Shown in pieces: positions 1-9,300 of a DNA stretch of 64,000 nt. The position numbers and the translations under genes were made by a program. The stretch's first letter is position 1. Each line of letters begins with the position of its first letter. This DNA comes from Palsa-1447 sp964509885 (lineage in GTDB: Bacteria; Verrucomicrobiota; Verrucomicrobiia; Opitutales; Opitutaceae): the NCBI GenBank assembly GCA_964509885.1, contig CAZDZL010000015.1, forward strand, positions 1 through 64,000. The letters run 5' to 3'. The notes under the pieces are model-generated. The model saw nothing but the letters and a program-made list of their open reading frames with translations. It was not told the DNA's origin and did not search any database.

Positions 1-1
1 A

Positions 2-538
2 ATCAACCAGAGCAACGCGCGCTTCGACGAGAAGAAGCTCGCGCACATGAACATGGTCTACCTGCACGAGATGGCGCCGGAGCGCTGCTTCGCGTTTGCG
101 CGGGACTATCTCGCCTCGACGACCTTCTTCGCCTGGGCCGCCGCGGACGAGGCCTACCTGCGCGAGGTGATCCTCCTCTGCCAGCCCAAGGTCCGGGCGA
201 TCGAGGACCTTCCAAAGTTCATAGGGTATTTCTTCGGCGAGGAGTTTGAGATCGACGCCAAGGCCAGGGAGAAGGTGTTCGCGAAGGGCGACCCCAAGGC
301 GCGCCTGCGCGAGCTGCTCGCGGCCTTTCCCGGGGCGGACTTCTCAAGCGACGCGGCGCTCGAGGCGCTCGTCCATGGCCTGGCCGCGACGCACGCCGCG
401 GCCACGGGCGACTACATCCATCCCGCCAGGCTGGCCGTGTCGGGAACGGGCGTCGGGCCGAGCTTTTACGGGCTGCTCCGGGTGCTCGGCCGGGAGCGGG
501 TCTCCTCGAGGATCGAGCGCTTCCTCGCCACGGCTTGA
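2..538 (+). CDS. gltX: Glutamyl-tRNA synthetase, C-terminal part (5' truncated by window edge)
   Basis: This is the C-terminal 178 codons of a class I glutamyl-tRNA synthetase, which charges tRNA-Glu in the cytoplasm. The frame is open from base 2. It begins with N-Q-S-N-A-R-F-D-E-K-K-L, the conserved segment that leads into the anticodon-binding helical domain, and continues through an alpha-helical domain to TGA at 536-538. The catalytic Rossmann domain with HIGH and KMSKS motifs lies outside the window. A tRNA-Arg gene follows 45 bp downstream on the same strand. An internal ATG at base 47 is not the true start because the family signature is already present upstream of it. Confidence 0.88.
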   Translation: MNQSNARFDEKKLAHMNMVYLHEMAPERCFAFARDYLASTTFFAWAAADEAYLREVILLCQPKVRAIEDLPKFIGYFFGEEFEIDAKAREKVFAKGDPKARLRELLAAFPGADFSSDAALEALVHGLAATHAAATGDYIHPARLAVSGTGVGPSFYGLLRVLGRERVSSRIERFLATA

Positions 539-583
539 CGTCGCGTTTTGGGGGCGGTTTGCTGTCAGTTCAGGACCCACTCT

Positions 584-658
584 GCGAGTGTAGCACAATG
601 GATAGTGTAGCGGCCTCCGAAGCCGTTGATCCGGGTTCGACTCCCGGCTCTCGCACCA
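584..658 (+). tRNA. tRNA-Arg(CCG)
   Basis: A full cloverleaf folds by eye. The acceptor stem GCGAGTG pairs with CTCTCGC with one U-U mismatch at position 6-67. The D stem is GCAC/GTGT and the anticodon stem GCGGC/GCCGT. The loop CTCCGAA gives anticodon CCG, and the T arm is CCGGG-TTCGACT-CCCGG. A CCA end is encoded at 656-658. The tRNA reads CGG arginine codons, which are common in this GC-rich sequence. I see no duplicated 3' end nearby that would mark an integration event here. Confidence 0.93.
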
Positions 659-804
659 AATCAAGTGGGGTCCAGTTTAAAGAAGAGGACGGAAGCCTAA
701 GCGACCTACTTTCCGGCAACCGCCCTTTTCAGTGCAAGGAGTTGCGTCTGAATTTCGGCAATCTCTGCTTGTTGCACCGAAATGACTCGGACATGCCTTT
801 GGAA

Positions 805-2499
805 TCACGGAGTTTTTTGTTGGCGGTCCAAGGCGACCGGACTTCCGACCATTTCCCACTGATGAGCCCCGCGGTAGCGCAGCCTCATTAGAAAGTGGGA
901 CCTGATCTTGGTTCCCAGTCCGTTTAACGCCTCGACCCATATTGTTACCTTATAGGTGCCATCGGGCTGGGATAGGCTGTTTGTCGACCAGTTCTGGGAG
1001 TCATTTGAGTCGGCGCCCGAATCGACGTCGCTCCCAAAGCTGGCGGCTTCGGGATCCTTGAGCATCCTCTTCAAGTACGCCTTGGCGGCGTCCCAAGCGG
1101 CCCGTTGCCCGAGCCTCTCCGCCATCCTAAGGTTGTTGCGTGCAAGGGAAAAATCTGGGTTGAGCCGAAGGGCCTCGCGCGCGGCCGCTATCGATTCGTC
1201 CCAACGACCCAGCGCAAGGTAGGCCACGGCGACATTGTTGTAGGCCTCGGCGTAGCTCGGACGCAACCGCAGCGCATCCTTGGCCTCCTCCAGCGACTCC
1301 TCGAATTGACCGTTTTGGTAGTAGGTCCGGGACAGCCCGAGATGGCTTTCCGCAGAAGGGCTGATCGCGGCATAGTACTTTGCGGTCTCCAGGGACCGCT
1401 CCCTGAAAAGCGGCCCGATGTAGAGTCTCAGGATTTCCGAGGGAAGGGGGCATATGGTCTCAATGTCCTGATCCATCACCATGGCCGCGGGGATGAACAA
1501 GTTGGCGACTCCGAGGGCGAGGATCATTCGCGGCGCGCTCGCGGGCGCTCGGCGCGCATATTCGAAACAACCGAGGAGGACCACCGGCACGAGGATGGAG
1601 ATCGAACGGCTCAGGTCATACGAGAGCCCAATGGTGAGGACCACGGTGACGATAAGGGTGGCCGCGCCCAGGGCCCGTCGCCCGGGCGGGGTGGTCCAGC
1701 AGGCGTAGGCCACCGGCAGCCAGGCCGCCCGCAGTCCCATCCACCAGCCGATGGGCAGCATGGGCACGAGGGTGATTATCTGTGGGATGAAGATGGCCAG
1801 CGCCAGGTGGCTTTGCTGGTGGGCTGCGTCGTCGTGGCGCCCGAGCCAGATCCGGAGCGCGGCATAGGGGAGCAGCCAGAGCCCCTCGCGCGTCGCCGGC
1901 CAATCCCAGTCCCTTCCGCGCTCGAAACGACCCACGAGCCAGGCGAGGGGGAACCCGATCAGGAATCTCTCGTCCACCCACGGGCACAGCAGGCACGCTA
2001 CCGGCACGGCCCAGGCGGCTCGTCCGAATGCCACCGTGAGGAGCCCCAGCCAGACCCAGGAATCATTGAGCCCGGGCCACCGGAAGGTAACGAGCACGGC
2101 GAACGTGGTGGCGAAGAGCAGGGTGCCGCCCGCGACGTAGCGCCAGTCGTCAAGTCGGCGTCGAAACAGAACAGACACGTAGCCGACTAACGCGACCGCT
2201 CCGAGCCAGGGAAGTGCAAGCGGGGTCCTGCCCGGCAGCCGCAATAGGTGGCAGACCAGCGGCGGCAGCAGACGCCATGCTATCGTTGTCGATTTGAGGT
2301 CCCGGCGCAGCGGATCTTTGCACTGCGCCAAATAGTCGTCCAGGCGCGGATAGGAATAGTGCCCCGCAAGGTAGCTCTGGATTTGCGAGAGCGGAGGCGC
2401 GAACATGAACGCGCTCAGTGCGAAGCATGTCGCTGCGATGAGGGCCAGCCTGCGCGGTGTCACCGCGAGGTCAGTTGCTGGCTGGAGGGATTTTGGCAT
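805..2499 (-). CDS. Polytopic membrane protein with C-terminal TPR repeats
   Basis: A 564-residue protein with an unknown specific role. The N-terminal two thirds contain many hydrophobic segments (roughly nine or more helices by eye), including the short motif D-E-R-F-L-I-G-F-P. The last third is soluble and carries two or three tetratricopeptide repeats (around N-N-V-A-V-A-Y-L-A-L-G-R-W-D-E-S) followed by a short tail ending at TGA 805-807. The shape resembles membrane glycosyltransferase-like proteins with TPR tails, but I see no catalytic motif that proves it. It is last in a minus-strand run of five genes, 282 bp downstream of the Pro-Thr repeat protein. The ATG at 2497-2499 is the first plausible start. 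Confidence 0.72.
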   Translation of the reverse strand: MPKSLQPATDLAVTPRRLALIAATCFALSAFMFAPPLSQIQSYLAGHYSYPRLDDYLAQCKDPLRRDLKSTTIAWRLLPPLVCHLLRLPGRTPLALPWLGAVALVGYVSVLFRRRLDDWRYVAGGTLLFATTFAVLVTFRWPGLNDSWVWLGLLTVAFGRAAWAVPVACLLCPWVDERFLIGFPLAWLVGRFERGRDWDWPATREGLWLLPYAALRIWLGRHDDAAHQQSHLALAIFIPQIITLVPMLPIGWWMGLRAAWLPVAYACWTTPPGRRALGAATLIVTVVLTIGLSYDLSRSISILVPVVLLGCFEYARRAPASAPRMILALGVANLFIPAAMVMDQDIETICPLPSEILRLYIGPLFRERSLETAKYYAAISPSAESHLGLSRTYYQNGQFEESLEEAKDALRLRPSYAEAYNNVAVAYLALGRWDESIAAAREALRLNPDFSLARNNLRMAERLGQRAAWDAAKAYLKRMLKDPEAASFGSDVDSGADSNDSQNWSTNSLSQPDGTYKVTIWVEALNGLGTKIRSHFLMRLRYRGAHQWEMVGSPVALDRQQKTP

Positions 2500-2781
2500 T
2501 CGGCGAGTCGAGGCGGGACGGAAAATCGCGCCAGTCTGGCGTAAACCCTGGCGGCGTCACAAGTTTTTCGACGTGGGGCCGCAAGGGTACGCAATCGTGC
2601 GTCTGGATTCCAGCCGCCCCCACCGCGACCTAGAAGGACCTGCCTCTGGTTCGCCCGGCGATCCTGATGCGACGATCGTGTTTCGATCGGGCCGAGTGGG
2701 GGGTCGCCGACATTTCATCAGAACCCGAGATCGACCCGTCGCGTTGACGGATCCCGGGGCGCGAAGGGGGCCCCTGCACGC
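2500..2781. other. Intergenic gap between two minus-strand genes
   Basis: This 282-bp gap holds no supported gene. A short perfect hairpin (CGATCG-TGTTT-CGATCG, near 2675-2695) is visible but lacks a T tract. The gap must contain the start signals of the membrane TPR gene if that gene is not cotranscribed with the one upstream. Confidence 0.4.
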
Positions 2782-5352
2782 CTACGACGGACGCGGTGTC
2801 GGGGTAGGCCTCGGGGTTGGTGTCGGCACCCGCGTGGGCGTGGGCGACGGAGAGGGCGACGGCGTCGGGGAAGGCCTCGGGGTCGGCGTCGGCACCCGCG
2901 TGGGCGTGGGCGACGGCGTGGGCGTCGGCCTCGGTGTCGGCGACGGCCTTGGAGTCGGGGTCGGCGCCCGGGTGGGCGACGGGGTCGGTGTGGGCGACGG
3001 CGTCGGCGTCGGCGAAGGTGTGAGCGTCGGCGAGGGCGTGGGTGTAGGCGTCGGCGACGGGGTCGGCGTGGGCGACGGCGTCGGCGTCGGGGTGGGCGAC
3101 GGCGTCGGGGAGGGAGAGGGTGTCGGCGACGGCGACGGCGTCGGCGAGGGTGTGGGCGTCGGGGTTATGCCCACGCCGATCATCGAGGACGTCCCGAAGA
3201 TGGTGGATTGGACGACGTCCACGGCGCTCACCGTCTTGAAGCCCACCGTGTTCAGCGTGACGGAGAAGTTCCCGGCGCCGTTTGTGAGCGTAGAATCTGA
3301 GGGAAGCACGGCAGCGCCGTCTGTGCTCGTGAAGTGAACGGTACCGGAATAGGTCGGGTCCTTCACCCCCTTAGAATCCGCAGCCTTCACGTGGACTGTG
3401 AAGGGGGTGCCCGGTGTCACCGTCCCGGGAACGCCCAGGATGAATTGGCTCGCGGACCCCGCGGTATCAATGAAGAAGCCGGTGATCGCCTGGAAATAGG
3501 CAAGGGAGCCGAACTGGGCGGGGATCGCGGTCGTGTTGAGGTCCGTGAGGGAAGTGTAGTTCAGTGCCGCGAAGTACAGGGTGTCGGGGTTCAGGTCGCC
3601 GGGATTGATCACGCAGTTGGTGAAGGCGGCCTGGGTGACGACGCCAGGGATGTTCGTCGTCTGGAGGTCAACGACCGAGTTGTTCGTGAAATAGCCGCCG
3701 TTGCCGTCCGGAGTTGCGGGAGAGATCTGGAAATCCTCGTGGCCGCCTGGGCTGGTGTTGTACCCGGAAAAGGTGCTGAAGTTGATGGTGGCTCCCACTT
3801 GTGCGTTGATGAGAAGGTTGCCGGAAGAATCCCAGACCCCGCCCGTCACCATCGGGGCGGCGGGGTAGTTGTCCGGTCCCAGGTCGAGCGTCACGGAGGC
3901 TCCCCCGACGTCCATGGTGTAGCTGCCGTCGGGAAAGGCAGCGTCCAGGGCCGCTTGTGTGGCGAAGGCGTTAACCACGGGCAAGTTGTTGGTGAAGTGC
4001 CACTGGCTCTCGTCCTGGTTGACCAGCACATAGGTCGGGCCGGGCCCGGGAAGGGTCACCGACGGCGCGGGCAAGAGGCCCGAGAGGCCATCCCCCTGGA
4101 CGGCGGCATCGAAATTGAAGGCACCGTTCGGATCGTTGGGGTTGGCCGAGCTGACGGGCGCCGCGGTGGAGGTCTGGACATAGTCCCTCCACTTGGCCAC
4201 GGAGATTATCATGTAACTTGGCGTGGGATTCGTAACCGTGATGGGGCCCGAGGTGCCGGTGATCGACGGGTTCTGGGAATCCGTCGCCGTGACCGTCTGG
4301 CTGCCGACGGTGATGAGCGTGACTGGGAACTGTCCTCCCCCGTTTGAGAGGAGGCAGTCCGCCGTGGGCAGCGCGGCAGGGTCGCTGCTCGATATGTGCA
4401 CGACGCCGCTGTAGGCGGTGACGATGTTTCCAGACCCGTCCAGGGCCGTGACGTTCACCGTGATGGGCGAATTGACGTCGGCGTTCGACGGCGCGGTGAC
4501 CTTGAAATGTGTGGCGGGCGCCACGGCGGCCACTCCGGTGTTAATGTAGAAGCCGGTGCGGTTTTCGAAACCGGCGAACCCGCCTTGCGGCGCCGTGGGC
4601 ACGGAGGCGTTGTCGAGGTATGTCAATTGCCCATAAACCAGCTCGGCGTAAAAGAGGCCGTTCCCTCCCAAAAGCACGTTGGGAGGGATGTCGATGGCAG
4701 TGGGGGCCGCCCCTTGGGATGAAAACCATTGCATGAAAAACACCGGGACACCCTCCTGCGGTTGGCTGTACTGACCGTTTGTGCCGATGGTCCAGATGTT
4801 CAGGCTCGCGTAGCCGCCGCTCGCGCTTCCAAAGGATGGAAACGCGCTCACATTGATCGTGTTGTCGCTGGTCGGAACGAGCACCAGGTTGCCTGCGGCA
4901 TCCCATGTGCCGCTCGTCAGCGCCGGCACCGCCGGATAGGAATCCGGCGAGAGCGTCAGGGGGACGGAGGTCGGCCCAACATTCAGGGTATAGACTCCGT
5001 TGGGAAATGCCGCGTCCATGGCCGACTTGGTTCCAAAGGTCGTGATCGGCGTCCCCTCGGGGTTCAGCGACCACTCGCTGTTGCTGGCTTGCAGGGGGTA
5101 GGTATGGGTGGCGCCCGGGAGGATCAGCTGCGGCGCCGGCGAGAGGCCGCCCAGGTTGCTTCCGAATATGGTAGCGTCAAAATTGAAGGCGCCGGAGAGC
5201 GAGCCGAGGATCTCGCCCGGCACAGGCGCGGAGGAGGAGGTCTGTACGAAATTCTGAAACTTGCGGACGCCGTAGCCTGAAACCTGGGCCCGCACGGGAG
5301 TGGGAGCGAGGGCTACGGCTGCCAGGAGGCCTAGACATGTGAGTTTCTTCAT
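2782..5352 (-). CDS. Secreted two-repeat protein with a Pro-Thr/Ser repeat tail
   Basis: An 856-residue exported protein of unknown function. The start at 5352 is chosen because it opens a classic signal peptide (M-K-K-L-T-C-L-G-L-L) ending V-R-A-Q and has a GAGGA Shine-Dalgarno motif 8 nt upstream; an in-frame ATG at 5517 adds only non-conserved residues. The mature part contains two homologous units of about 330 residues, each with a beta-rich domain (G-A-F-N-F-D-A, L-P-A-P) followed by an Ig-like/invasin-like domain (Y-S-G-V-V-H-I-S-S and Y-S-G-T-V-H-F-T-S). The last ~130 residues are almost only T, P, S and R. The chain then stops with no sorting or anchoring domain visible. Confidence 0.75.
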   Translation of the reverse strand: MKKLTCLGLLAAVALAPTPVRAQVSGYGVRKFQNFVQTSSSAPVPGEILGSLSGAFNFDATIFGSNLGGLSPAPQLILPGATHTYPLQASNSEWSLNPEGTPITTFGTKSAMDAAFPNGVYTLNVGPTSVPLTLSPDSYPAVPALTSGTWDAAGNLVLVPTSDNTINVSAFPSFGSASGGYASLNIWTIGTNGQYSQPQEGVPVFFMQWFSSQGAAPTAIDIPPNVLLGGNGLFYAELVYGQLTYLDNASVPTAPQGGFAGFENRTGFYINTGVAAVAPATHFKVTAPSNADVNSPITVNVTALDGSGNIVTAYSGVVHISSSDPAALPTADCLLSNGGGQFPVTLITVGSQTVTATDSQNPSITGTSGPITVTNPTPSYMIISVAKWRDYVQTSTAAPVSSANPNDPNGAFNFDAAVQGDGLSGLLPAPSVTLPGPGPTYVLVNQDESQWHFTNNLPVVNAFATQAALDAAFPDGSYTMDVGGASVTLDLGPDNYPAAPMVTGGVWDSSGNLLINAQVGATINFSTFSGYNTSPGGHEDFQISPATPDGNGGYFTNNSVVDLQTTNIPGVVTQAAFTNCVINPGDLNPDTLYFAALNYTSLTDLNTTAIPAQFGSLAYFQAITGFFIDTAGSASQFILGVPGTVTPGTPFTVHVKAADSKGVKDPTYSGTVHFTSTDGAAVLPSDSTLTNGAGNFSVTLNTVGFKTVSAVDVVQSTIFGTSSMIGVGITPTPTPSPTPSPSPTPSPSPTPSPTPTPTPSPTPTPSPTPTPTPSPTLTPSPTPTPSPTPTPSPTRAPTPTPRPSPTPRPTPTPSPTPTRVPTPTPRPSPTPSPSPSPTPTRVPTPTPRPTPTPRPS
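2785..3165. repeat. Imperfect short tandem repeat encoding the Pro-Thr/Ser tail
   Basis: On the plus strand the DNA is a continuous imperfect array of GGCGTC, GGCGAC, GGTGTG and GGGGTC-type hexamers. Read on the minus strand it encodes (T-P-[ST]-P)n with occasional R-V-P or R-P-S. The period is a multiple of three, so unit gain or loss would keep the frame. It is strongly purine/pyrimidine biased by strand. There are no unique spacers, so it is not a CRISPR array. Confidence 0.85.
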
Positions 5353-5556
5353 GGTTCGTATCCTCGTCTTGGTAACTGGGATGCAGTTGGGGCGGATCCT
5401 GAAAATCAAGTCTCGCGGCTCGCCGGAAGGAAGCTGCGGACGACGCCAATCCCTTGCGAATGTTCCTATTGAGTCAAAACTTTTAATGCCATGCGCCCCC
5501 CGCCTTGGGAGGCTCAAGGTCGACCCTGGCGACTCTCACGCCGCCGCGACGCGGGC

Positions 5557-6297
5557 CTAGTCCTGGTCGCTTGCAGAGAAGGACGTGAAGCCGTAGTCGC
5601 GGTTCGTTCCTGTACCCCCCTGGAGGAAGAAACCGATTCCCGGGCTGCCGGTTGCGAAGGTGGCGTCCTTGGCCTGGGCCATCACCGCGCCGTTCTTGTA
5701 GACCGTGATCACGTCCCCGACCATGGTCGCCTTCACGACATCGCCGTCCGCGACGCCATACTCGGCGCCCTCCTTGTGCGAGAGGTAAGTGAACTTTGCG
5801 AGGGGGCCGTCCCACCTGACGATGTCCGAGTAGGCCTGCTGCGTCTTCGAGCACTTGAAGAGGATCTCATAGCCTGTGGCCACGTGCGGCGCCAGGGTGC
5901 TGCGCAGGCGCAGCTCAACCTCCTCCCACAGCTTGTCGTTCTGGTGGCTCGTGAAGACCTTCGCCTCGGCCGTCTGGTTCGGCCCCCAGGCCCCCCTCAC
6001 GAGGGCCGTCGCGTCGTCGTAGCCCGTCACGCCCGACTCGAGCCCGAAGGCGCGCCCGGGCACCGTCTGGACGTCGGCCCAGTCAAGGGCGGCGGTCTGG
6101 CCGCAATCCCAATGGCCGTTCTCGGAGAGGGGCTTCTCGGCGAGGGGGAACGTGGTCGAGTAGGCATGATGCTTTCCGGCGGGGGCCGGCGGGGCGGATG
6201 CGCCGTCGGATCCGCGCAGGACGGGGGCCTGGCCCGCGGCGACCAGGAGGACGGCGGCGACGGCGACGAGAAGCGTTTTTTTGTTCATGAGGGGCAT
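5557..6297 (-). CDS. Secreted concanavalin-A-like (LamG-type) protein
   Basis: About 246 residues with an N-terminal signal peptide (N-K-K-T-L-L-V-A-V-A-A-V-L-L-V-A-A-G). The rest looks like a beta-sandwich carbohydrate-binding or glucanase-like fold: E-V-E-L-R-L, G-Y-E-I-L-F-K, the V-I-T-V-Y-K-N-G-A-V strand typical of LamG/DUF1080-like domains, and G-I-G-F-F near the end. No catalytic residues can be assigned. ATG at 6297 (M-P-L-M-N-K-K) or 6288 (M-N-K-K) are both possible; neither has a strong ribosome site. The open frame extends upstream to 6648 only by overlapping the rhamnosidase gene. It sits 26 bp downstream of that gene and is probably cotranscribed, suggesting an accessory role in sugar-polymer use. 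Confidence 0.68.
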   Translation of the reverse strand: MPLMNKKTLLVAVAAVLLVAAGQAPVLRGSDGASAPPAPAGKHHAYSTTFPLAEKPLSENGHWDCGQTAALDWADVQTVPGRAFGLESGVTGYDDATALVRGAWGPNQTAEAKVFTSHQNDKLWEEVELRLRSTLAPHVATGYEILFKCSKTQQAYSDIVRWDGPLAKFTYLSHKEGAEYGVADGDVVKATMVGDVITVYKNGAVMAQAKDATFATGSPGIGFFLQGGTGTNRDYGFTSFSASDQD

Positions 6298-6323
6298 GCT
6301 GGATGTCGGGTCGTGCCCGTCTG

Positions 6324-9300
6324 CTATTGTTCGCCCTTTGCGACCGAGATGACGCGCACGGGCCCGAGGAGTCCCGAGGCCTGCAGTGGCGAATTGGCCT
6401 TGTAGGGCTTGAAATCGGCAAAGGTGAATTTCACCGCCCCGGGCTGCTCGTCCCCGATCAGCCGGTTGACCCAGGCGTTCGTCACCCGGATGCCGAGCTG
6501 GTTTGCTCCCTCCCGGACTAGGCCGGTCAGGTTCACCCGGTAGGGGGGGTGCCAAACCGTGCCGAGCGCCTTTCCGTTGAGCGTCACCTCGGCCAGGTTC
6601 TTGACGTCGCCAAGGTCCAGCCAGAGCTCCGCGTCCTTCGTCAGCCATTCCCGGGGGACATCGAGCGTCTTCGTGTACGAGCCCGCACCCGAGTAATATT
6701 TGATCCCCCCGTTGGCGTCATCGCTCCAGGACTCCAGCGTGTCGAGGGTGATGCCCGCCGGCGCCCCGCGGCCCGGCTCAAACGCCAGTTCCCACGGGCC
6801 GGAGACGGTGCCGAGCGTCCTCTCCGAGGCCCGCGCAAGGGTGAGCGAGGCGGCCGTTGCGTCCCGGCGGAAGACGACAAACACGGTGCCCCAGGGCTCG
6901 AGGTGCAGCGGCACGGTTGTGCGGTCCGCGGCGATCGAATACGACACGGGCTCCGACGCGCCCGTCTCCGCGTGCCAGAGCTCGGGAGCCTTCCCGGTCA
7001 CGCGGAAGGAGGCGTCCACGTCGGCGTCACTGAAGCTCCGGTTGTCCAGGAAGTAGATGTCGCCGTCCGCGACCCTTCGGTGGACGAAGAGCAGCGGGCC
7101 GCCTGCGTTGGGATGGGAATAGTCGAAATCCGGGACAACGCCCAGGCTCCGGAAGACGTCCGCCGGCGCCTGGCCGGCGAAGACCTTCCCCTTGCCGAAG
7201 GCGTGAACGCCGGTGCCGTCGCCGAAGAGTTGGTCTCCCAGGCGCGCGAACTCCGCCTGGTCGTCGGCGAGGCTGGGGTCGTCCGTGGGCTTCGGGCCGG
7301 CGACGACGGCGCCCCGCTCGACCAGGCCTGCGATGGCCCTCAGGACGGGCAGGGACATGTGCCGGCTGTAGGGATCGAGCCCGAGAACGCGGTAGCTCAT
7401 GCCGCTCTTTGTCGTGAGGCGCCCGTCGGCCGCGCTCAGCTCATGGATGAGCCCGTCGGCGTTGACGTAGTCGAAGCCGTACCCCGCGGGCACGGCCGGC
7501 GCCTTGCCGCCGAAGATTGCCGTGAGGTTCGAGTCCTCGCCGTAGAAATAGACGAGGTCGGCCGCGAAGCAACCCTGCTGGAGGAGATAGCTTGTCCGTG
7601 CGAGGTACGTGATCCACGGGGCCGCCTGCTCGGCCCACGTCTCGTTCCGGTTGAACCACTGGCCGAAGGGCCCGAGCGTCAGGCCCGGGGCCTTTCCGAC
7701 CAGCGGCTGGTGGGCCGACTCGTGGATCACGATGCGGTTGATCCCGTTCAGGAACTCGGCGTCCGCCGTCGGCTTCAGCGTCGCGGGCGACCAGGCCCAC
7801 GGCTCCCCCGACGCGGTCATCGACTCGGCGGCGGCGAGGTTCTGGCCGTAGATGTGCGCGACCGAGGCGGACTCGCGGTCGTCCGCGTTGTAGTTGAAGT
7901 TCTCCGAGTACACGCCGATGTGCTGGGTCCACATCGCGCTCATCGGGATGTCGTCGAGCTTCTTGACCTCCATGCCGTCGGCGACGTACGCGCGCCCCCC
8001 CTCGTGCGACTCCCCGTAGTGCCCGATGCCGCGCTCGGCGAGGGAGGCCTGGACCTGGCCGTAGTGGTTGTCCGCGATCAGGTCCGCGATCGTCTTGCGG
8101 AAGTCCCAGAGGAATCGGTCGCTCGCCTCGGAGCTGTCGACGACGTGCCCGGCGAGGACGGGCATGAAGCGCAGCGCGTCGTAGCCCCGGCGGGCCTTGA
8201 AGTCCGCCATCATGTCGTCGGTCCAGTTCTGCGAGCCCGCCTCCCAGCTGTCCGTGACGACGTAGCGGATCCCGCGCTTGCCCATGAAGTCCTTGCCCAC
8301 CGTGTCCTCGTAGCTGGCCAGGAACCCGTTCATGTAGTTCCTGACATAGGCGCTGTTCAGCTTGTCGACCTCGAGGCCCGTCGCCTCGGCCGTCGCGGGA
8401 TGGTTGGTCGTCCCCTGGAGGGAGTAGCCGAACCTGAGGACGACCCAGTCGCCGGCCGGCGGGGTCCAGTCGAGCGTGCCGTCGGCGCGCATCCTCGAGG
8501 TGAGGTCGATCACCTCCGCGCTGGAAATGGCGTCCGCCTTCGAGAACGGGGGCGTCGCCAGCGAATAAAGGTCGCCCAGCGTCGCGAACGCGGCCTTCTC
8601 CTCGAAACGGTTCACGCGCGCGCCGGGATGCAGCACGAGCTTGAGGACGTCGTATTCGGGAGGGCTCTTCGTCCGGTTCCCGCCGAGGGCCGTCGGATCC
8701 ATGCCGTCCAGCCACGAGGGCGTCTTCGGGGGAGGGGAGCGCCGGAACGCGACCCGGAAGATCTTGGCCGTGACGGTGGGGAACGAGACGGTGTGCTCGG
8801 GGGCCCCGCCCTCAGGGAGCTTCATGATAACGTGGAAGGTCCTCCCGTCGTCGCTTGACTCGAGGTATTCGTCGGGATTGGCGACCTGGAAGATGACCTG
8901 GGTCAGCTCGTCCATGCCCTTGGTCGCGACGGTCAGCGACCGGATCGCCTCGGGCTCTGGGAATTCAAACTGTATCCAGGCGGGGTCTTCCCCCTTGGGG
9001 ATCGAGAGCTTGGTGACCGCTTCGGGGTTCTCCCCGCTGAGCGCGCCCGCGTCGGGCGCGCCCGAGCTGGCCGTCACCCTCACGTGAAGGGACTCGGCGG
9101 AGACGTCGCCGCCCGGCCTGGGAAACGCGACGACCGCGGAGTCGGCGTAGAAGTGGTTGGCGCCCTTTGGGTCGTCGCCGTCGCGGTAGTTCTGGAACAG
9201 CCCGGTGTTCGCGGGGGGATGCACCAGCTGCCCGGTGAACGGCCGGCCCCCCTCGACCGCGGTCTCGCTCCAGACGTACTTCTTCATGCCCTGCGAGGCG

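Noticed and set aside
584..804. tRNA-Arg as an integration site
   Set aside because: No duplicated tRNA 3' end and no recombinase were seen downstream; composition does not shift.
2785..3165. Possible CRISPR array
   Set aside because: Units are short, contiguous and imperfect with no unique spacers, and no cas genes are present.
2405..3337. Plus-strand frame encoding a Gly-Val-Gly-Asp repeat
   Set aside because: It is the antisense reading of the Pro-Thr repeat tail. The minus-strand gene has a signal peptide, a ribosome site and paired domains.
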